Position numbers and translations under genes: made by a program. From Pseudomonas parasichuanensis (GTDB taxonomy: Bacteria; Pseudomonadota; Gammaproteobacteria; Pseudomonadales; Pseudomonadaceae), in the NCBI RefSeq assembly GCF_021601385.1, contig NZ_BQHO01000009.1:108790-172789 (forward strand): 64,000 nucleotides of DNA. Direction: 5' to 3'. Every line of letters starts with the position of its first letter. Within the stretch, counting starts at the first letter, position 1. Below are positions 37,324-48,824 of the stretch, piece after piece. The notes below the pieces were generated by a model. That model worked only from the letters and a program-made list of their open reading frames with translations, was not told the origin of the DNA and ran no database searches.

Positions 37324-38466
37324 TCAGCGGATGGTCAGTGCCTCGAGCTTGCCGCTGTTGCCGAAGACGTAGATGGTGTCGCCGACCACAAGTGGGCGGG
37401 CGCGCAGGCCATCGCTGTCGATACGCTCACGGCCGACGAAGCGGCCATCGACCTGGCTCAGCAGGTGCAGGTAACCCTCGAAGTCACCCACCGCCACGTA
37501 GCTGGAGAACACTTCCGGCGCCGACAGCTGGCGGCGGGCCATGCTGTCGTTGCTCCACAAGGCGCTGGAGGAACGCTCGTCGACACCTTCGACGGTGCCC
37601 GAAGCCAGGCTCACGTAGACGTTGCCGAAGCCCTGGGCAACACCCACGTAGCTGGAGGCATCACGCTGCCACAGCACACGGCCGCTTTCCAGGTCCAGGC
37701 CGGCGACGCGGCCCTGGTAGGTGCTGACGTACAGGGTGCCACCAGACAGCAGCAGGCCGCCGTCGATGTCCACCACACGGTCCAGCTCGGAGCGGCCTTG
37801 CGGGATGGCCACGCGGCTTTCCCACACCGGTACGCCGTTGTTGATGTCCACCGCCACCACCTTGCCGGTGGACAGGCCGGCGACGGCCAGGCGGTTGGTG
37901 ACGATCGGCGCGCCGGTGCCACGCAGGGTGAGCACCGCTGGAGTGTTTTCGTAGATCCAGCGACGGTCGCCGGTGGCGGCGTCGAGGCCGATCAGGCGGT
38001 CGTCCTGGGTCTGCACCACCACCACGTCGCCGTTGTTGGCGGGCGGTGCCAGTACTTCGCTGGTGACGCGCGAACGCCAGCGCTCCTCGCCGGTGCTCGA
38101 ATCCAGGGCAATCACCTCACCCTTGAGCGTACCCAGCATGACCAGGCCGTAACCCACGCCAACCGCGCCGGAAACCGGCAGCTCGAGGTCCTTCTTCCAC
38201 ACCACGTCGCCGTTGAGGCGGTCGAGTGCGAAGACTTCACCGGTGACGTCGGCAGCGTAGATGCGGTCGTTCTCGATGGCCGGTACCAGGGTGTTGTACG
38301 TCTCACCCTGGCCGTCACCGATCGAGCGGCTCCACTGCTTCTTCAGCACCACTTCCTCGGTGAACTTGGTCAGCTCGGCCGGGGGCAGTTCCTTCTTGCT
38401 GTTGCTGCTGCAACCCGCTGCCAGCACGGCGAGGGTGAGCACTGCTGCTTGTTTCCAACCCTTCAC
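37324..38466 (-). CDS. bamB: Outer membrane assembly lipoprotein BamB
   Basis: A 380-residue lipoprotein of the Bam complex that helps insert beta-barrel proteins in the outer membrane. It has the lipobox LAAGC (acylated Cys near residue 19) and repeated PQQ-like blades (DRLNGDVVW, LDSSTGEERW, DAATGDRRW, DLESGRVLW) forming an eight-blade propeller. The start GTG 38466 has AGGGGA upstream and lies just after the stop of the YfgM-like gene, a usual arrangement. Its length equals that of P. aeruginosa BamB. Confidence 0.95.
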   Translation of the reverse strand: MKGWKQAAVLTLAVLAAGCSSNSKKELPPAELTKFTEEVVLKKQWSRSIGDGQGETYNTLVPAIENDRIYAADVTGEVFALDRLNGDVVWKKDLELPVSGAVGVGYGLVMLGTLKGEVIALDSSTGEERWRSRVTSEVLAPPANNGDVVVVQTQDDRLIGLDAATGDRRWIYENTPAVLTLRGTGAPIVTNRLAVAGLSTGKVVAVDINNGVPVWESRVAIPQGRSELDRVVDIDGGLLLSGGTLYVSTYQGRVAGLDLESGRVLWQRDASSYVGVAQGFGNVYVSLASGTVEGVDERSSSALWSNDSMARRQLSAPEVFSSYVAVGDFEGYLHLLSQVDGRFVGRERIDSDGLRARPLVVGDTIYVFGNSGKLEALTIR

Positions 38467-38467
38467 T

Positions 38468-39109
38468 TCAGGCGTCCCCTTTGGCCAGGTCATCCAGCTT
38501 CAGTTGCAGGCCACCGATCGCGGCGTCGTCAGACAGCGCGGCCTTGGCTTTTTCGTAGGCACCGTGGGCGTCGTCAGCACGGCCCAGCTGCACCAGCAGG
38601 TCGCCCTTGAGCTCCTCGCGGCTGGCCAGGAAGGCTTTGTCGGCATCGCCGTCGAGCAGTTTCAGGGCGTCTTCGGCCTTGTCCTGCGCCGCGAGCACGC
38701 GGGCCAGGCGCTGACGGGCGATTTCGCCCAGGGTGGCGTCAGCCGGCTTGTCCATCACGGCCTTGAGCTCGGTGGCGGCGTCGTCCAGCTTGCCGCTCTC
38801 GACCGCGACCTTGGCCACGAACAGGCTGCCGTACTGGGCGTAGGCGCTACCGCCAAACTCGCTCTTGAGCTTGCCGGACAGCTCGGCGACCTTGCTCGCA
38901 TCCGGCTGGCCGGACGGCGTCAGCGAGGTTTCCAGCAGGGCCTGGTACAGCGCCGAGGCGCCTTGGGACTGGTTGGCCTGGTATTTGTGCCAGGTCTGCC
39001 AGCCCATCACCACCACGCCGGCCAGCAGCGCGCCGGTCAGCAGCGGCTTGCCGTTGCGGTTCCACCAGTCCTTGACCCCAGCCAGGTCGTCATCATCGGT
39101 ACTCGACAC
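38468..39109 (-). CDS. YfgM-like tetratricopeptide membrane protein
   Basis: A 213-residue inner membrane protein with a cytoplasmic start, one membrane helix (LLTGALLAGVVVMGWQTWH, about residues 23-41) and periplasmic TPR-like helices. E. coli YfgM, encoded in the same place between hisS and bamB, works with the Sec translocon and PpiD. The synteny with hisS upstream and bamB downstream (one base between stop and start) supports this call. Confidence 0.88.
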   Translation of the reverse strand: MSSTDDDDLAGVKDWWNRNGKPLLTGALLAGVVVMGWQTWHKYQANQSQGASALYQALLETSLTPSGQPDASKVAELSGKLKSEFGGSAYAQYGSLFVAKVAVESGKLDDAATELKAVMDKPADATLGEIARQRLARVLAAQDKAEDALKLLDGDADKAFLASREELKGDLLVQLGRADDAHGAYEKAKAALSDDAAIGGLQLKLDDLAKGDA

Positions 39110-39147
39110 CCCAATACTCCTTTTCGCCTATTCGTTGTTGAACCGCG

Positions 39148-40437
39148 TTACGCCTGGGCGATCGCGGTTTCCAGGTGCTCGGCAAGAGCATCCCAGGCAA
39201 TGTTCTGTTGTTCGCCCTGGCCACGCAGGGGCTTCAGGCCAATCTCTTGCTTGGCCAACTCGTCGTCGCCGAGGATCAGGGCGAACAGCGCGCCGCTCTT
39301 GTCGGCCTTCTTGAACTGGCTCTTGAAGCTGCCGGCACCGGCGTTGACCGCCAGGCGCAGGCCCGGCAGACGGTCGCGCAGCTGCTCGCTCAGGCGCAGG
39401 CCGGCCAGCTCTGCCTGCTCGCCGAAGGCGCACAGGTAGACGTCGATGGTGCGGCTGATCGACTCGGGCACCTTGCCTAGCGTTTCCAGCAGCAGGATCA
39501 GGCGCTCGATGCCCATGGCGAAACCGACGCCCGGGGTCGGTTTGCCGCCCATCTGCTCGACCAGGCCGTCATAGCGGCCACCGGCGCAGACGGTGCCCTG
39601 GGCACCGAGCTTGTCGGTGACCCACTCGAACACGGTCTTGCTGTAGTAGTCCAGGCCACGCACCAGCTTGGTGTTGATCACGAACGGGATGCCAGCGGCG
39701 TCGAGACGGGCCTTGAGCCCCTCGAAGTGCACGCGGGATTCTTCGTCCAGGTAGTCTTCCAGCTTCGGCGCGCCGACCAGCACCGCCTGGGTGTTGGCAT
39801 CCTTGCTGTCGAGGATGCGCAGCGGGTTGCTCTTGAGGCGACGCTGGCTGTCTTCGTCCAGTTGCTCGAGGCGCGCGGACAGGAACTCGACCAGCGCATC
39901 GCGGTAGCGCGCGCGGGCTTCGCTGGTGCCCAGGCTGTTGAGCTGCAGCTCCACGGCGTCCTGGATGCCCAGCAGGCCCCACAGGCGCCAGGTCAGCATG
40001 ATCAGCTCGGCATCGACGTCCGGGCCGTCGAGGTTGAACACCTCCACGCCGATCTGGTGGAACTGGCGATAGCGGCCCTTCTGCGGGCGCTCGTGGCGGA
40101 ACATCTGGCCGATGTACCAGAGCTTCTGCACCTGGCCGTTGCCGGTGATGCCGTGCTCGAGTACCGCGCGCACGCAGGCGGCGGTGCCTTCAGGGCGCAG
40201 GGTGAGCGAATCGCCGTTGCGGTCGTCGAAGGTGTACATCTCTTTTTCGACGATATCGGTGACTTCACCGATCGAGCGCTTGAACAGCTCGGTGAACTCG
40301 ACGATCGGCGTGCGGATCTGGCTGTAGCCGTAGCTGTCCAGCAGGCCGGCCACGGTGCCCTCGAAGTAGCGCCACAGCGGCGACTGGTCGGGCAGGATGT
40401 CGTTCATGCCACGGATGGCTTGCAGCGATTTGCTCAC
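39148..40437 (-). CDS. hisS: Histidyl-tRNA synthetase
   Basis: A 429-residue class II synthetase that charges tRNA-His. Motif 2 ([13 protein letters not shown]) and the histidine-binding motifs [15 protein letters not shown] and AGGRYDGL are visible, with motif 3 at [11 protein letters not shown] and the C-terminal anticodon-binding domain after residue 330. Start [14 protein letters not shown] is standard. It is 25 bases from ispG and in the same minus-strand run as ispG and rodZ. Confidence 0.97.
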   Translation of the reverse strand: MSKSLQAIRGMNDILPDQSPLWRYFEGTVAGLLDSYGYSQIRTPIVEFTELFKRSIGEVTDIVEKEMYTFDDRNGDSLTLRPEGTAACVRAVLEHGITGNGQVQKLWYIGQMFRHERPQKGRYRQFHQIGVEVFNLDGPDVDAELIMLTWRLWGLLGIQDAVELQLNSLGTSEARARYRDALVEFLSARLEQLDEDSQRRLKSNPLRILDSKDANTQAVLVGAPKLEDYLDEESRVHFEGLKARLDAAGIPFVINTKLVRGLDYYSKTVFEWVTDKLGAQGTVCAGGRYDGLVEQMGGKPTPGVGFAMGIERLILLLETLGKVPESISRTIDVYLCAFGEQAELAGLRLSEQLRDRLPGLRLAVNAGAGSFKSQFKKADKSGALFALILGDDELAKQEIGLKPLRGQGEQQNIAWDALAEHLETAIAQA

Positions 40438-40462
40438 GAGTAGTCCTTACGAATTCTGTGTA

Positions 40463-41572
40463 TCAGCCACGGGCGATCAGCGCCGCGTCGGCCTCGGCCT
40501 TCTCGGCCGCTTTCTGGCGGATGAGTTTTTCCAGCTCATCGACCAGGTTGTCGTTGTTCAGCTTCTGCGATGGCTTGCCATCGATGTAGATCAGGTTCGG
40601 TGTGCCGCCGGTGAGGCCGACGTGCGCCTCCTTGGCTTCACCCGGGCCGTTGACCACGCAACCGATCACCGCCACGTCCAGCGGCACCAGCAGGTCTTCC
40701 AGGCGCCCTTCCAGCTCGTTCATGGTCTTGACCACATCGAAGTTCTGCCGCGAGCAGCTCGGGCAGGCGATGAAGTTGATGCCACGGGAACGCAGGTGCA
40801 GCGACTTGAGGATGTCGTAGCCGACCTTCACTTCTTCGACCGGGTCGGCGGCCAGCGAAATGCGGATGGTGTCGCCGATACCTTCGGCCAGCAGCATACC
40901 GAGGCCGACGGCGGATTTCACCGTCCCCGAACGCAGGCCACCGGCTTCGGTAATGCCTAAGTGCAGTGGCTGGATGATCTGCTTGGCCAGCAGGCGGTAG
41001 GCCTCGACGGCCATGAACACGTCGGAGGCCTTGACGCTGACCTTGAAGTCCTGGAAATCCAGGCGGTCGAGGTGCTCGACATGGCGCAGCGCCGACTCCA
41101 CCAGCGCGGCCGGGGTCGGTTCGCCGTACTTCTTCTGCAGGTCTTTTTCGAGCGAGCCGGCGTTGACGCCGATGCGGATCGGGATGCCACGGTCACGGGC
41201 GGCATCGACCACCGCGCGCACACGGTCTTCGCGGCCGATGTTGCCCGGGTTGATGCGCAGGCAGTCAACACCCAGTTCGGCCACGCGCAGGGCGATCTTG
41301 TAGTCGAAGTGGATATCGGCGACCAGCGGCACGCTGACCAGCTTCTTGATCTTGCCGAACGCCTCGGCGGCGTCCATGTCCGGTACCGAGACACGCACGA
41401 TGTCGACGCCGGCATCGACCAGGCGCTGGATCTGCCCCACGGTGGCGGCGACATCGTTGGTGTCGGTGTTGGTCATGCTCTGCACCGCGATGGGCGCATC
41501 GCCGCCCACCGGTACATTGCCGACCCAGATTTTGCGGGATTCGCGACGTTTGATCGGAGATTCGCCGTGCAT
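40463..41572 (-). CDS. ispG: 4-hydroxy-3-methylbut-2-enyl diphosphate synthase IspG
   Basis: A 369-residue iron-sulfur enzyme of the MEP isoprenoid pathway. The N-terminal TIM barrel begins [20 protein letters not shown], and the C-terminal domain has the [4Fe-4S] cysteines [13 protein letters not shown] and [13 protein letters not shown]. Loss of this pathway is lethal in most bacteria. It starts 3 bases from the stop of rodZ, showing co-transcription. Confidence 0.97.
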   Translation of the reverse strand: MHGESPIKRRESRKIWVGNVPVGGDAPIAVQSMTNTDTNDVAATVGQIQRLVDAGVDIVRVSVPDMDAAEAFGKIKKLVSVPLVADIHFDYKIALRVAELGVDCLRINPGNIGREDRVRAVVDAARDRGIPIRIGVNAGSLEKDLQKKYGEPTPAALVESALRHVEHLDRLDFQDFKVSVKASDVFMAVEAYRLLAKQIIQPLHLGITEAGGLRSGTVKSAVGLGMLLAEGIGDTIRISLAADPVEEVKVGYDILKSLHLRSRGINFIACPSCSRQNFDVVKTMNELEGRLEDLLVPLDVAVIGCVVNGPGEAKEAHVGLTGGTPNLIYIDGKPSQKLNNDNLVDELEKLIRQKAAEKAEADAALIARG

Positions 41573-41575
41573 GAC

Positions 41576-42589
41576 TTACTGTCCCAACTTCAGGCGAGCG
41601 GTTTCGCCACTGGTGAACGGGGCGACATCGACCGCCTGGCCGTTGTAGCTCACCTGGGCGCCACGGGCGAACCCGAGGCGTACCGCGAACGGTGGCTTGC
41701 CGGTCAGTTCCAGGCTGTCGCCCTTGCGCTTGATGGCGCTGAACAGCACCTTACCGTTGCCGTCGGAGACCTGGGTCCAGCAATCGGCGGTGAACTGGAT
41801 GTGTACGCTGGCGCTGCCGGCCGGCACTGGCGCCGGAACCGCTGCCGCCGGGGCGACGGGAGCCGGAGCGGCGGCCACGGGGCTGGCAGGTGCAGGCTGG
41901 GCGACCGGGGCGACCGGTGCAGGGGCGACGCTTGGCGCTGGCGCCGCTACGCTGCTGGACGGTGCCACAGCCACTACCGGTGCCGGGGTTTCAACAGCCG
42001 CTGCAGGGGCTTGTTCGCTGGCCACTGGTTCCAATGGCAGCGCTTCGCTGGCAGGTTGCTGGGCTTCGCTGACAGCCTGGTCTTCCGGCTCGTCCAGCGG
42101 ATGAATCTGGGTAGTGCCGTCGGCGCTCTCGACCTCGACGTGCTCCAGGGCGATCTTGGCCAGGTCCTTGCCGCGCAGGCTGCCCTGGTCCTGCCACCAG
42201 AAAAAGCCACCACCGACCACGGCCACCAGCAGCAGCAGGCTGACCACGCGCATGATGTTGTGCGACAGACGGACCGGCTCCTCGATACGACCGAGTGCGT
42301 GCACGTCACTGCCTTGGGCGTGGGTGCCGGTGATGTTGTCGAACGCCTGCACCAGCGGTGCCTGGTCCATGCCCATCAGCTTGGCATAGGCGCGGATGTA
42401 ACCACGGGCAAAGGTGTGCCCGGGCAGCTTGTCGAAGGCGCCGGTTTCCAGGTTGTTCAGCGAAGATACCGTGAGATTGAGCTTTTGCGCGACCTCAGCC
42501 TGGCTCCACTCCCGCTGTTCGCGGGCCTGGCGCAAAACGTCACCGGGGTTCTGGCGAGTCGCTGCTACTTCTGTTTGCGCGGCTTTCAT
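41576..42589 (-). CDS. rodZ: Cytoskeletal membrane protein RodZ
   Basis: A 337-residue RodZ: an N-terminal helix-turn-helix of the Cro/CI type (LRQAREQREWSQAEVAQKLNLTVSS, residues 20-50) that binds MreB, a single membrane helix (RVVSLLLLVAVVGGGFFWW), a long low-complexity Ala/Pro/Val linker, and a C-terminal DUF4115 domain (VHIQFTADCWTQVSD). It helps keep rod shape. Its start overlaps the pilF stop region by 4 bases. Confidence 0.95.
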   Translation of the reverse strand: MKAAQTEVAATRQNPGDVLRQAREQREWSQAEVAQKLNLTVSSLNNLETGAFDKLPGHTFARGYIRAYAKLMGMDQAPLVQAFDNITGTHAQGSDVHALGRIEEPVRLSHNIMRVVSLLLLVAVVGGGFFWWQDQGSLRGKDLAKIALEHVEVESADGTTQIHPLDEPEDQAVSEAQQPASEALPLEPVASEQAPAAAVETPAPVVAVAPSSSVAAPAPSVAPAPVAPVAQPAPASPVAAAPAPVAPAAAVPAPVPAGSASVHIQFTADCWTQVSDGNGKVLFSAIKRKGDSLELTGKPPFAVRLGFARGAQVSYNGQAVDVAPFTSGETARLKLGQ

Positions 42590-43347
42590 CGTTGCTCCGA
42601 CAGGTATTGCTGATATTCCGGCGTACCGGGATAAAGTCGTTGTAATTGCTGGCCCAGCCGGGCCGCATCACCCTGCTGGTCAAGGGCGCGGGCCAGGCGG
42701 CTGCCCAGCAACAGGCTGCGGGGGTTCTGGTCGCTCAACTGGCTGAAACGATCGTAGTAGTCCCGGGCCGGCACATAATGCCTGTTTTCGTAGGACAACT
42801 CAGCCATTTCAAGCAACGCCTTCGGTTGCCGCTGATCGAGGCGCAGTGCCTTTTCCAGGTATTCACGGGCCTGCTCGCCCTGCCCCAGCTTGCGTGCGGT
42901 CAGGCCGAGGTTCTCGTACACCCGCGAACGCTCAGGGTACAGGGTATCGGCGGCCGCCTGGCGAAACATTGCCTCGGCGTCGGCAAAACGGCCCTGAGCA
43001 TATAGGAAACTGCCGTAGTTGTTGCGGATTCGCGTGTCATCCGGGCGCGCTGCCAGCGCTTTACGGAAGTGCCGGCCTGCCAGTTCCGGCTCAGCCTCGG
43101 CCTGATACACCAGCGCCAGCGCCGCATTGGCGTCGGCATCCGTGCTGTCCAGCGCCAGAGCCTTGGCCAAGGGTGCCTTGGCCTGCCCGGTCAAACCTTG
43201 TTGCAAATACCCCAATCCCAGCTGCACATAGGCCCGCACAGCCTCGTCACGCCCCTGGCGGCTGGCCAGGGGGTCGCCACCACCGCTGGAAACGCAGCCA
43301 GCCAGCAGCGCAAGCGTGAGGATCGACAGCGCGGCGCGCAGGGTCAT
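42586..43347 (-). CDS. pilF: Type IV pilus biogenesis lipoprotein PilF/PilW
   Basis: A 253-residue outer membrane lipoprotein with lipobox LLAGC and six TPR repeats (AYVQLGLGYLQQGLTGQA, ANAALALVYQAEAEPELA, IRNNYGSFLYAQGRFADA and so on). It is the pilotin for the PilQ secretin in type IV pili. The start ATG 43347 begins MTLRAALSILTLALLAGC. The ATGA-like overlap with rodZ and its place after rlmN fit conserved order. Confidence 0.93.
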   Translation of the reverse strand: MTLRAALSILTLALLAGCVSSGGGDPLASRQGRDEAVRAYVQLGLGYLQQGLTGQAKAPLAKALALDSTDADANAALALVYQAEAEPELAGRHFRKALAARPDDTRIRNNYGSFLYAQGRFADAEAMFRQAAADTLYPERSRVYENLGLTARKLGQGEQAREYLEKALRLDQRQPKALLEMAELSYENRHYVPARDYYDRFSQLSDQNPRSLLLGSRLARALDQQGDAARLGQQLQRLYPGTPEYQQYLSEQR

Positions 43348-43361
43348 GGGGCGAGTGCTCG

Positions 43362-44504
43362 TCAGTGGCGCGCGGCGGTGTCTTGCGACTCGTCGGCAGC
43401 CAGCTGGCGCACGGCGATGTAGCGCTCGCTGCGGCGGGTACGGTCGTTGACCTGGCCGACCAGCTGCCCGCAAGCGGCATCGATGTCGTCACCGCGGGTG
43501 GTGCGGGTGGTGACGTTGAAGCCACCGTGGTGCAACAGGTCCTGGAAGCGGCGGATGGCATTGTTGCTCGGCCGCTCGTAGCCCGAATGCGGGAAGGGGT
43601 TGAACGGGATCAGGTTGATCTTGCACGGCACGTCGCGCAACAGCTCGATCATCTGGGCGGCGTGCTCGGGCTGGTCGTTGACGTCCTTGAGCAGGGTGTA
43701 CTCGATCGTCAGCACGCGCTTGCCGCCGAGGGTGGACATGTAGCCCATGCACGACTCCAGCAGCATCTTCAGCGGGTACTTCTTGTTGATCGGTACCAGC
43801 TGGTTGCGCAGCTCGTCGTTGGGGGCGTGCAGCGACAAGGCCAGCGACACGTCGATGTGCTTGGCCAGCTCGTCGATCATCGGCACCACGCCCGACGTGG
43901 AAAGCGTCACGCGGCGCTTGGAAATGCCATAGCCCAGATCTTCCATCATGATCTTCATGGCGGCGATGACATTGTCGAAATTCAGCAGGGGTTCGCCCAT
44001 GCCCATCATGACCACGTTGGTGATAGCGCGGTCGATCTTGGCCGGAACGGTCCCGAAGGATTTGTTGGCAAGCCACACCTGGCCGATCACTTCGGCGGCG
44101 GTGAGGTTGCTGTTGAAGCCTTGCTTGCCGGTGGAGCAGAAACTGCAGTCCAGGGCGCAGCCGGCTTGCGACGACACGCAGAGCGTACCGCGATCGTCGG
44201 TAGGGATGTAGACGGTCTCGACGCAGCTGCCAGAGGCAACGCGGACCACCCACTTGCGGGTACCGTCGGCGGAAATGTCTTCGCTGACCACTTCCGGGCC
44301 CCGAATCTCGGCAACGGCCTCGAGCTTTTCGCGCAAGACCTTGCCGACATTGGTCATGGCGGCGAAATCATCGACGCCAAAATGGTGAATCCATTTCATC
44401 ACCTGCCCGGCGCGGAAGCGCTTCTCCCCGATTGAGTCGAAGAACTGTTCCATTTCCGCCAGGGTCAGCCCCAGCAGGTTGATCTTGCCAGTAGATGTCG
44501 TCAT
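43362..44504 (-). CDS. rlmN: Dual-specificity 23S rRNA/tRNA methyltransferase RlmN
   Basis: A 380-residue radical SAM enzyme that methylates A2503 of 23S rRNA and A37 of some tRNAs. The iron-sulfur site is [16 protein letters not shown] (CxxxCxxC), GMGEPLLN is the SAM-interacting motif, and a second cysteine in the C-terminal region (ACGQL) forms the methyl-transfer intermediate. The start opens [19 protein letters not shown]. It lies between pilF and ndk, as in other pseudomonads. Confidence 0.96.
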   Translation of the reverse strand: MTTSTGKINLLGLTLAEMEQFFDSIGEKRFRAGQVMKWIHHFGVDDFAAMTNVGKVLREKLEAVAEIRGPEVVSEDISADGTRKWVVRVASGSCVETVYIPTDDRGTLCVSSQAGCALDCSFCSTGKQGFNSNLTAAEVIGQVWLANKSFGTVPAKIDRAITNVVMMGMGEPLLNFDNVIAAMKIMMEDLGYGISKRRVTLSTSGVVPMIDELAKHIDVSLALSLHAPNDELRNQLVPINKKYPLKMLLESCMGYMSTLGGKRVLTIEYTLLKDVNDQPEHAAQMIELLRDVPCKINLIPFNPFPHSGYERPSNNAIRRFQDLLHHGGFNVTTRTTRGDDIDAACGQLVGQVNDRTRRSERYIAVRQLAADESQDTAARH

Positions 44505-44532
44505 GGATTCACCCTCACCCGTAAGCTTTCGC

Positions 44533-44958
44533 TTAGCGAGTGGTTACCTCGGTAGCTGCGAAGAAGTAAGCGATTTCGCGAGCGGCAGCGGCTTCGGAGT
44601 CCGAACCGTGAACGGCGTTGGCGTCGATCGACTCGGCGAAGTCGGCGCGGATGGTGCCGGCAGCAGCTTCTTTAGGGTTGGTGGCGCCCATCAGCTCACG
44701 GTTCAGAGCGATGGCGTTCTCGCCTTCCAGAACCTGGACAACGACCGGACCGGAAGTCATGAAGGCAACCAGGTCACCGAAGAAGCCACGAGCGCTGTGC
44801 TCGGCGTAGAAGCCTTCGGCTTCGGCTTTGGACAGTTGCTTGATTTTCGAGGCAACGATTTTCAGGCCGGCTTCTTCGAAGCGAGTGGTGATCTTGCCGA
44901 TGACGTTTTTGGCGACGGCGTCAGGCTTGATGATCGAGAAAGTACGTTGAACAGCCAT
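44533..44958 (-). CDS. ndk: Nucleoside diphosphate kinase
   Basis: A 141-residue enzyme that passes a phosphate from ATP to other NDPs through a phosphohistidine. The active-site histidine is in NAVHGSDS, and the N-terminal [11 protein letters not shown] is the family start. Length is normal. A TATAAT box at the 3' side of the isc terminator likely drives it (see findings). Confidence 0.97.
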   Translation of the reverse strand: MAVQRTFSIIKPDAVAKNVIGKITTRFEEAGLKIVASKIKQLSKAEAEGFYAEHSARGFFGDLVAFMTSGPVVVQVLEGENAIALNRELMGATNPKEAAAGTIRADFAESIDANAVHGSDSEAAAAREIAYFFAATEVTTR

Positions 44959-44994
44959 GGAGAACTCCAGAAATATGAGTGTTGCGAAAAATTA

Positions 44995-45017
44995 AACCCG
45001 CGAATTATACGCGGGTT
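44995..45017 (-). terminator. Terminator of the isc operon
   Basis: On the minus strand AACCCGCG and CGCGGGTT form an 8-bp stem around TATAATT, followed by TAATTTTT. It lies 30 bases after the iscX stop codon and ends the isc transcript. The loop contains a TATAAT sequence that can serve as the ndk -10 box. Confidence 0.8.
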
Positions 45018-45032
45018 CCAGGGGATTGCCTA
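45004..45032 (-). promoter_or_regulatory. Candidate sigma70 promoter for ndk
   Basis: On the minus strand TAGGCA (45032-45027) and TATAAT (45009-45004) are 17 bases apart. The -10 box is a perfect consensus and the -35 matches 4 of 6 positions. The ndk start lies about 46 bases downstream. The -10 box is inside the hairpin of the isc terminator. Confidence 0.6.
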
Positions 45033-45047
45033 ACCTGCAGCGTGCGC

Positions 45048-45248
45048 TTAGTCGGCTTCGTCGATCCAGGCCGCCTGGATGGCCTCGAGCACTTTCTCAC
45101 CGCCGCGTGACGGATCGTCGCTGAATTCTGGCAAGGCCAGCACCCAGCGGTGCAGATCGACGAAATTCACGTAACGAGGATCGACGTCGGGCTTGCTTTC
45201 TGCAAGCTGGATGGCGATCTCAAGTACATCAATCCATTTCAGGCTCAT
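45048..45248 (-). CDS. iscX: Fe-S assembly protein IscX
   Basis: A 66-residue acidic protein, the last gene of the isc operon. The sequence MSLKWIDVLEIAIQLAESKP and YVNFVDLHRWVLALPEF are the family marks. IscX binds IscS and iron and adjusts the rate of cluster building. It lies 10 bases after fdx. Confidence 0.95.
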   Translation of the reverse strand: MSLKWIDVLEIAIQLAESKPDVDPRYVNFVDLHRWVLALPEFSDDPSRGGEKVLEAIQAAWIDEAD

Positions 45249-45258
45249 GGGGCAAACC

Positions 45259-45600
45259 TCAGTGCGGCGCTTCGGCGGCGTGGTTGAGCGAGTATTTGGG
45301 GATTTCGATGGTGAGGTCTTCATCGGCCACCACCACCTGGCAGCCCAGGCGCGATTGCGCTTCCAGGCCCCACGCCTTGTCCAGCATGTCTTCTTCGAGC
45401 TCATCAGCCTCTTCAAGCGAGTCGAAGCCCTTGCGCACGATGCAGTGGCAGGTGGTGCAGGCCTTGACGCCGCCGCAGGCGCTTTCCATCTCGATGTGAT
45501 GGTCGTGGGCCAGTTCCAGGATATTGGTCCCGGCCGGCACTTCCACGGTCAGCCCCTCGGGGCAGAATTTTTCATGCGGCAGGAATGTCACCAGCGGCAT
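45259..45600 (-). CDS. fdx: [2Fe-2S] ferredoxin of the isc operon
   Basis: A 113-residue adrenodoxin-type ferredoxin. Three of the cluster cysteines are in CGGVKACTTCHC (spacing C-x5-C-x2-C) and the fourth lies later in the chain (SRLGCQVVV). It supplies electrons during cluster assembly. It starts 3 bases after the hscA stop codon. Confidence 0.96.
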   Translation of the reverse strand: MPLVTFLPHEKFCPEGLTVEVPAGTNILELAHDHHIEMESACGGVKACTTCHCIVRKGFDSLEEADELEEDMLDKAWGLEAQSRLGCQVVVADEDLTIEIPKYSLNHAAEAPH

Positions 45601-45603
45601 CGG

Positions 45604-47466
<1,863 letters not shown>

Positions 47467-47509
47467 GCTTATCTGAGTACCTTAGGCGTCATCACGGGTA
47501 ACGCCGGGG

Positions 47510-48031
47510 TTAATCGTCGAGGCGCTCTTCGAGTTGGCGCACTTCTTGGGCGAGCTTGTCGAGGAACTGCATGCGGCGCATCAGGCGCTCGGCCTGGTCA
47601 CGCTCGGCAGCAACATCCCAGCAGGCGGCGAAATCCTCGTTCAGCGTGTCCTGCGCAGCCTTGAGCCGCTTCTTGAACACGGCCACGCCGTCGAGGTCGG
47701 CTTCGTCCTGCAGTTCTTCGAGCTCTTCGCGCCACTGCATCTGCTGCAGCAGGAAGGCCGGGTCGTGCACGGTGACTTCCTGGGGCACTTCATGGCCACC
47801 GATGGCCAGCAGGTACCGGGCACGGCGTGGTGCGCTGCGCAAGGTCTGGTAGGCGTCGTTCAGTGCCGCCGACTTTTCCAGGGCAACGCGCTGTTCGCGC
47901 TCGGAGGCATCGGCGAAGCGGTCCGGATGGACCTCGCGGGCCAGCTCGCGGTAGCGAGTGGCCAGTTTGTCGAGGTCCAGGCGAAAGCTCGGTTGCAGGT
48001 CAAACAGTGCGTAATGACAAAGAGTACCCAC
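47510..48031 (-). CDS. hscB: Fe-S co-chaperone HscB
   Basis: A 173-residue J-type co-chaperone. The J domain ([36 protein letters not shown]) carries the HPD motif; the C-terminal helical part binds IscU. I chose GTG 48031 because the protein then begins GTLCHYALF, in line with the family length; the frame open to 48070 overlaps the iscA end. It lies 8 bases after iscA. Confidence 0.95.
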   Translation of the reverse strand: MGTLCHYALFDLQPSFRLDLDKLATRYRELAREVHPDRFADASEREQRVALEKSAALNDAYQTLRSAPRRARYLLAIGGHEVPQEVTVHDPAFLLQQMQWREELEELQDEADLDGVAVFKKRLKAAQDTLNEDFAACWDVAAERDQAERLMRRMQFLDKLAQEVRQLEERLDD

Positions 48032-48039
48032 GGCCAGCC

Positions 48040-48363
48040 TCAAACGTTGAAGCTTTCGCCGCAGCCACATTCACCGCGCACGTTGGGGTTGTTGAACTTG
48101 AAACCTTCGTTCAACCCTTCCTTGACGAAGTCCAGCTCGGTGCCGTCGAGGTACACCAGGCTTTTCGGGTCGATGATGACCTTTACGCCGTGGTTCTCGA
48201 ACACCTGGTCTTCTTCGGCCAGTTCGTCAACGAACTCCAGCACGTAGGCCAGGCCCGAGCAACCGGTGGTGCGCACGCCCAGGCGAATGCCTTCACCTTT
48301 GCCGCGCCCGTCGAGGGAGCGGCGAATGTGGTTGGCGGCGGCTTCTGTCATGCTGATGGCCAT
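48040..48363 (-). CDS. iscA: Fe-S assembly scaffold/carrier IscA
   Basis: A 107-residue A-type carrier. Cysteines are in [10 protein letters not shown] and the C-terminal GECGCGESF, the three family positions. It passes clusters or iron to targets. It follows iscU by 28 bases. Confidence 0.97.
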   Translation of the reverse strand: MAISMTEAAANHIRRSLDGRGKGEGIRLGVRTTGCSGLAYVLEFVDELAEEDQVFENHGVKVIIDPKSLVYLDGTELDFVKEGLNEGFKFNNPNVRGECGCGESFNV

Positions 48364-48391
48364 CGGAACTCCTTAGCTTGCAACAGGCGAC

Positions 48392-48778
48392 TTAGACCAG
48401 GCCTTTCTTCTGCTTGTAATCGCGAACGGCTGCCTTGATGGCATCTTCGGCGAGCACGGAGCAGTGGATCTTGACCGGCGGCAGTGCCAGCTCTTCAGCC
48501 AGCTGGGTGTTCTTGATGGTTTCGGCTTCGTCCAGGGTCTTGCCCTTCATCCACTCGGTGGCGAGGGAGCTGGAGGCGATGGCCGAACCGCAGCCGTAGG
48601 TCTTGAACTTGGCGTCTTCGATGATGCCCTGCTCGTTGACCTTGATCTGCAGACGCATCACGTCGCCGCACGCTGGAGCGCCGACCATGCCGGTACCGAC
48701 ATCCGGATCCTCGGCATTCATCTTGCCGACGTTGCGTGGGTTTTCGTAGTGGTCGATGACCTTTTCACTGTATGCCAT
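48392..48778 (-). CDS. iscU: Fe-S cluster scaffold IscU
   Basis: A 128-residue scaffold. The three cluster cysteines are visible as GAPACGDVM, YGCGSAIASSS and VKIHCSVLAE, and the HscA-binding motif LPPVK precedes the last one. MAYSEKVIDHYENPRNVG is the normal start. It lies 46 bases after iscS. Confidence 0.97.
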   Translation of the reverse strand: MAYSEKVIDHYENPRNVGKMNAEDPDVGTGMVGAPACGDVMRLQIKVNEQGIIEDAKFKTYGCGSAIASSSLATEWMKGKTLDEAETIKNTQLAEELALPPVKIHCSVLAEDAIKAAVRDYKQKKGLV

Positions 48779-48824
48779 GGTGCAATTCCTTCCTCATCAG
48801 GGAGCCGCTCTTGCCGGCGACTGC

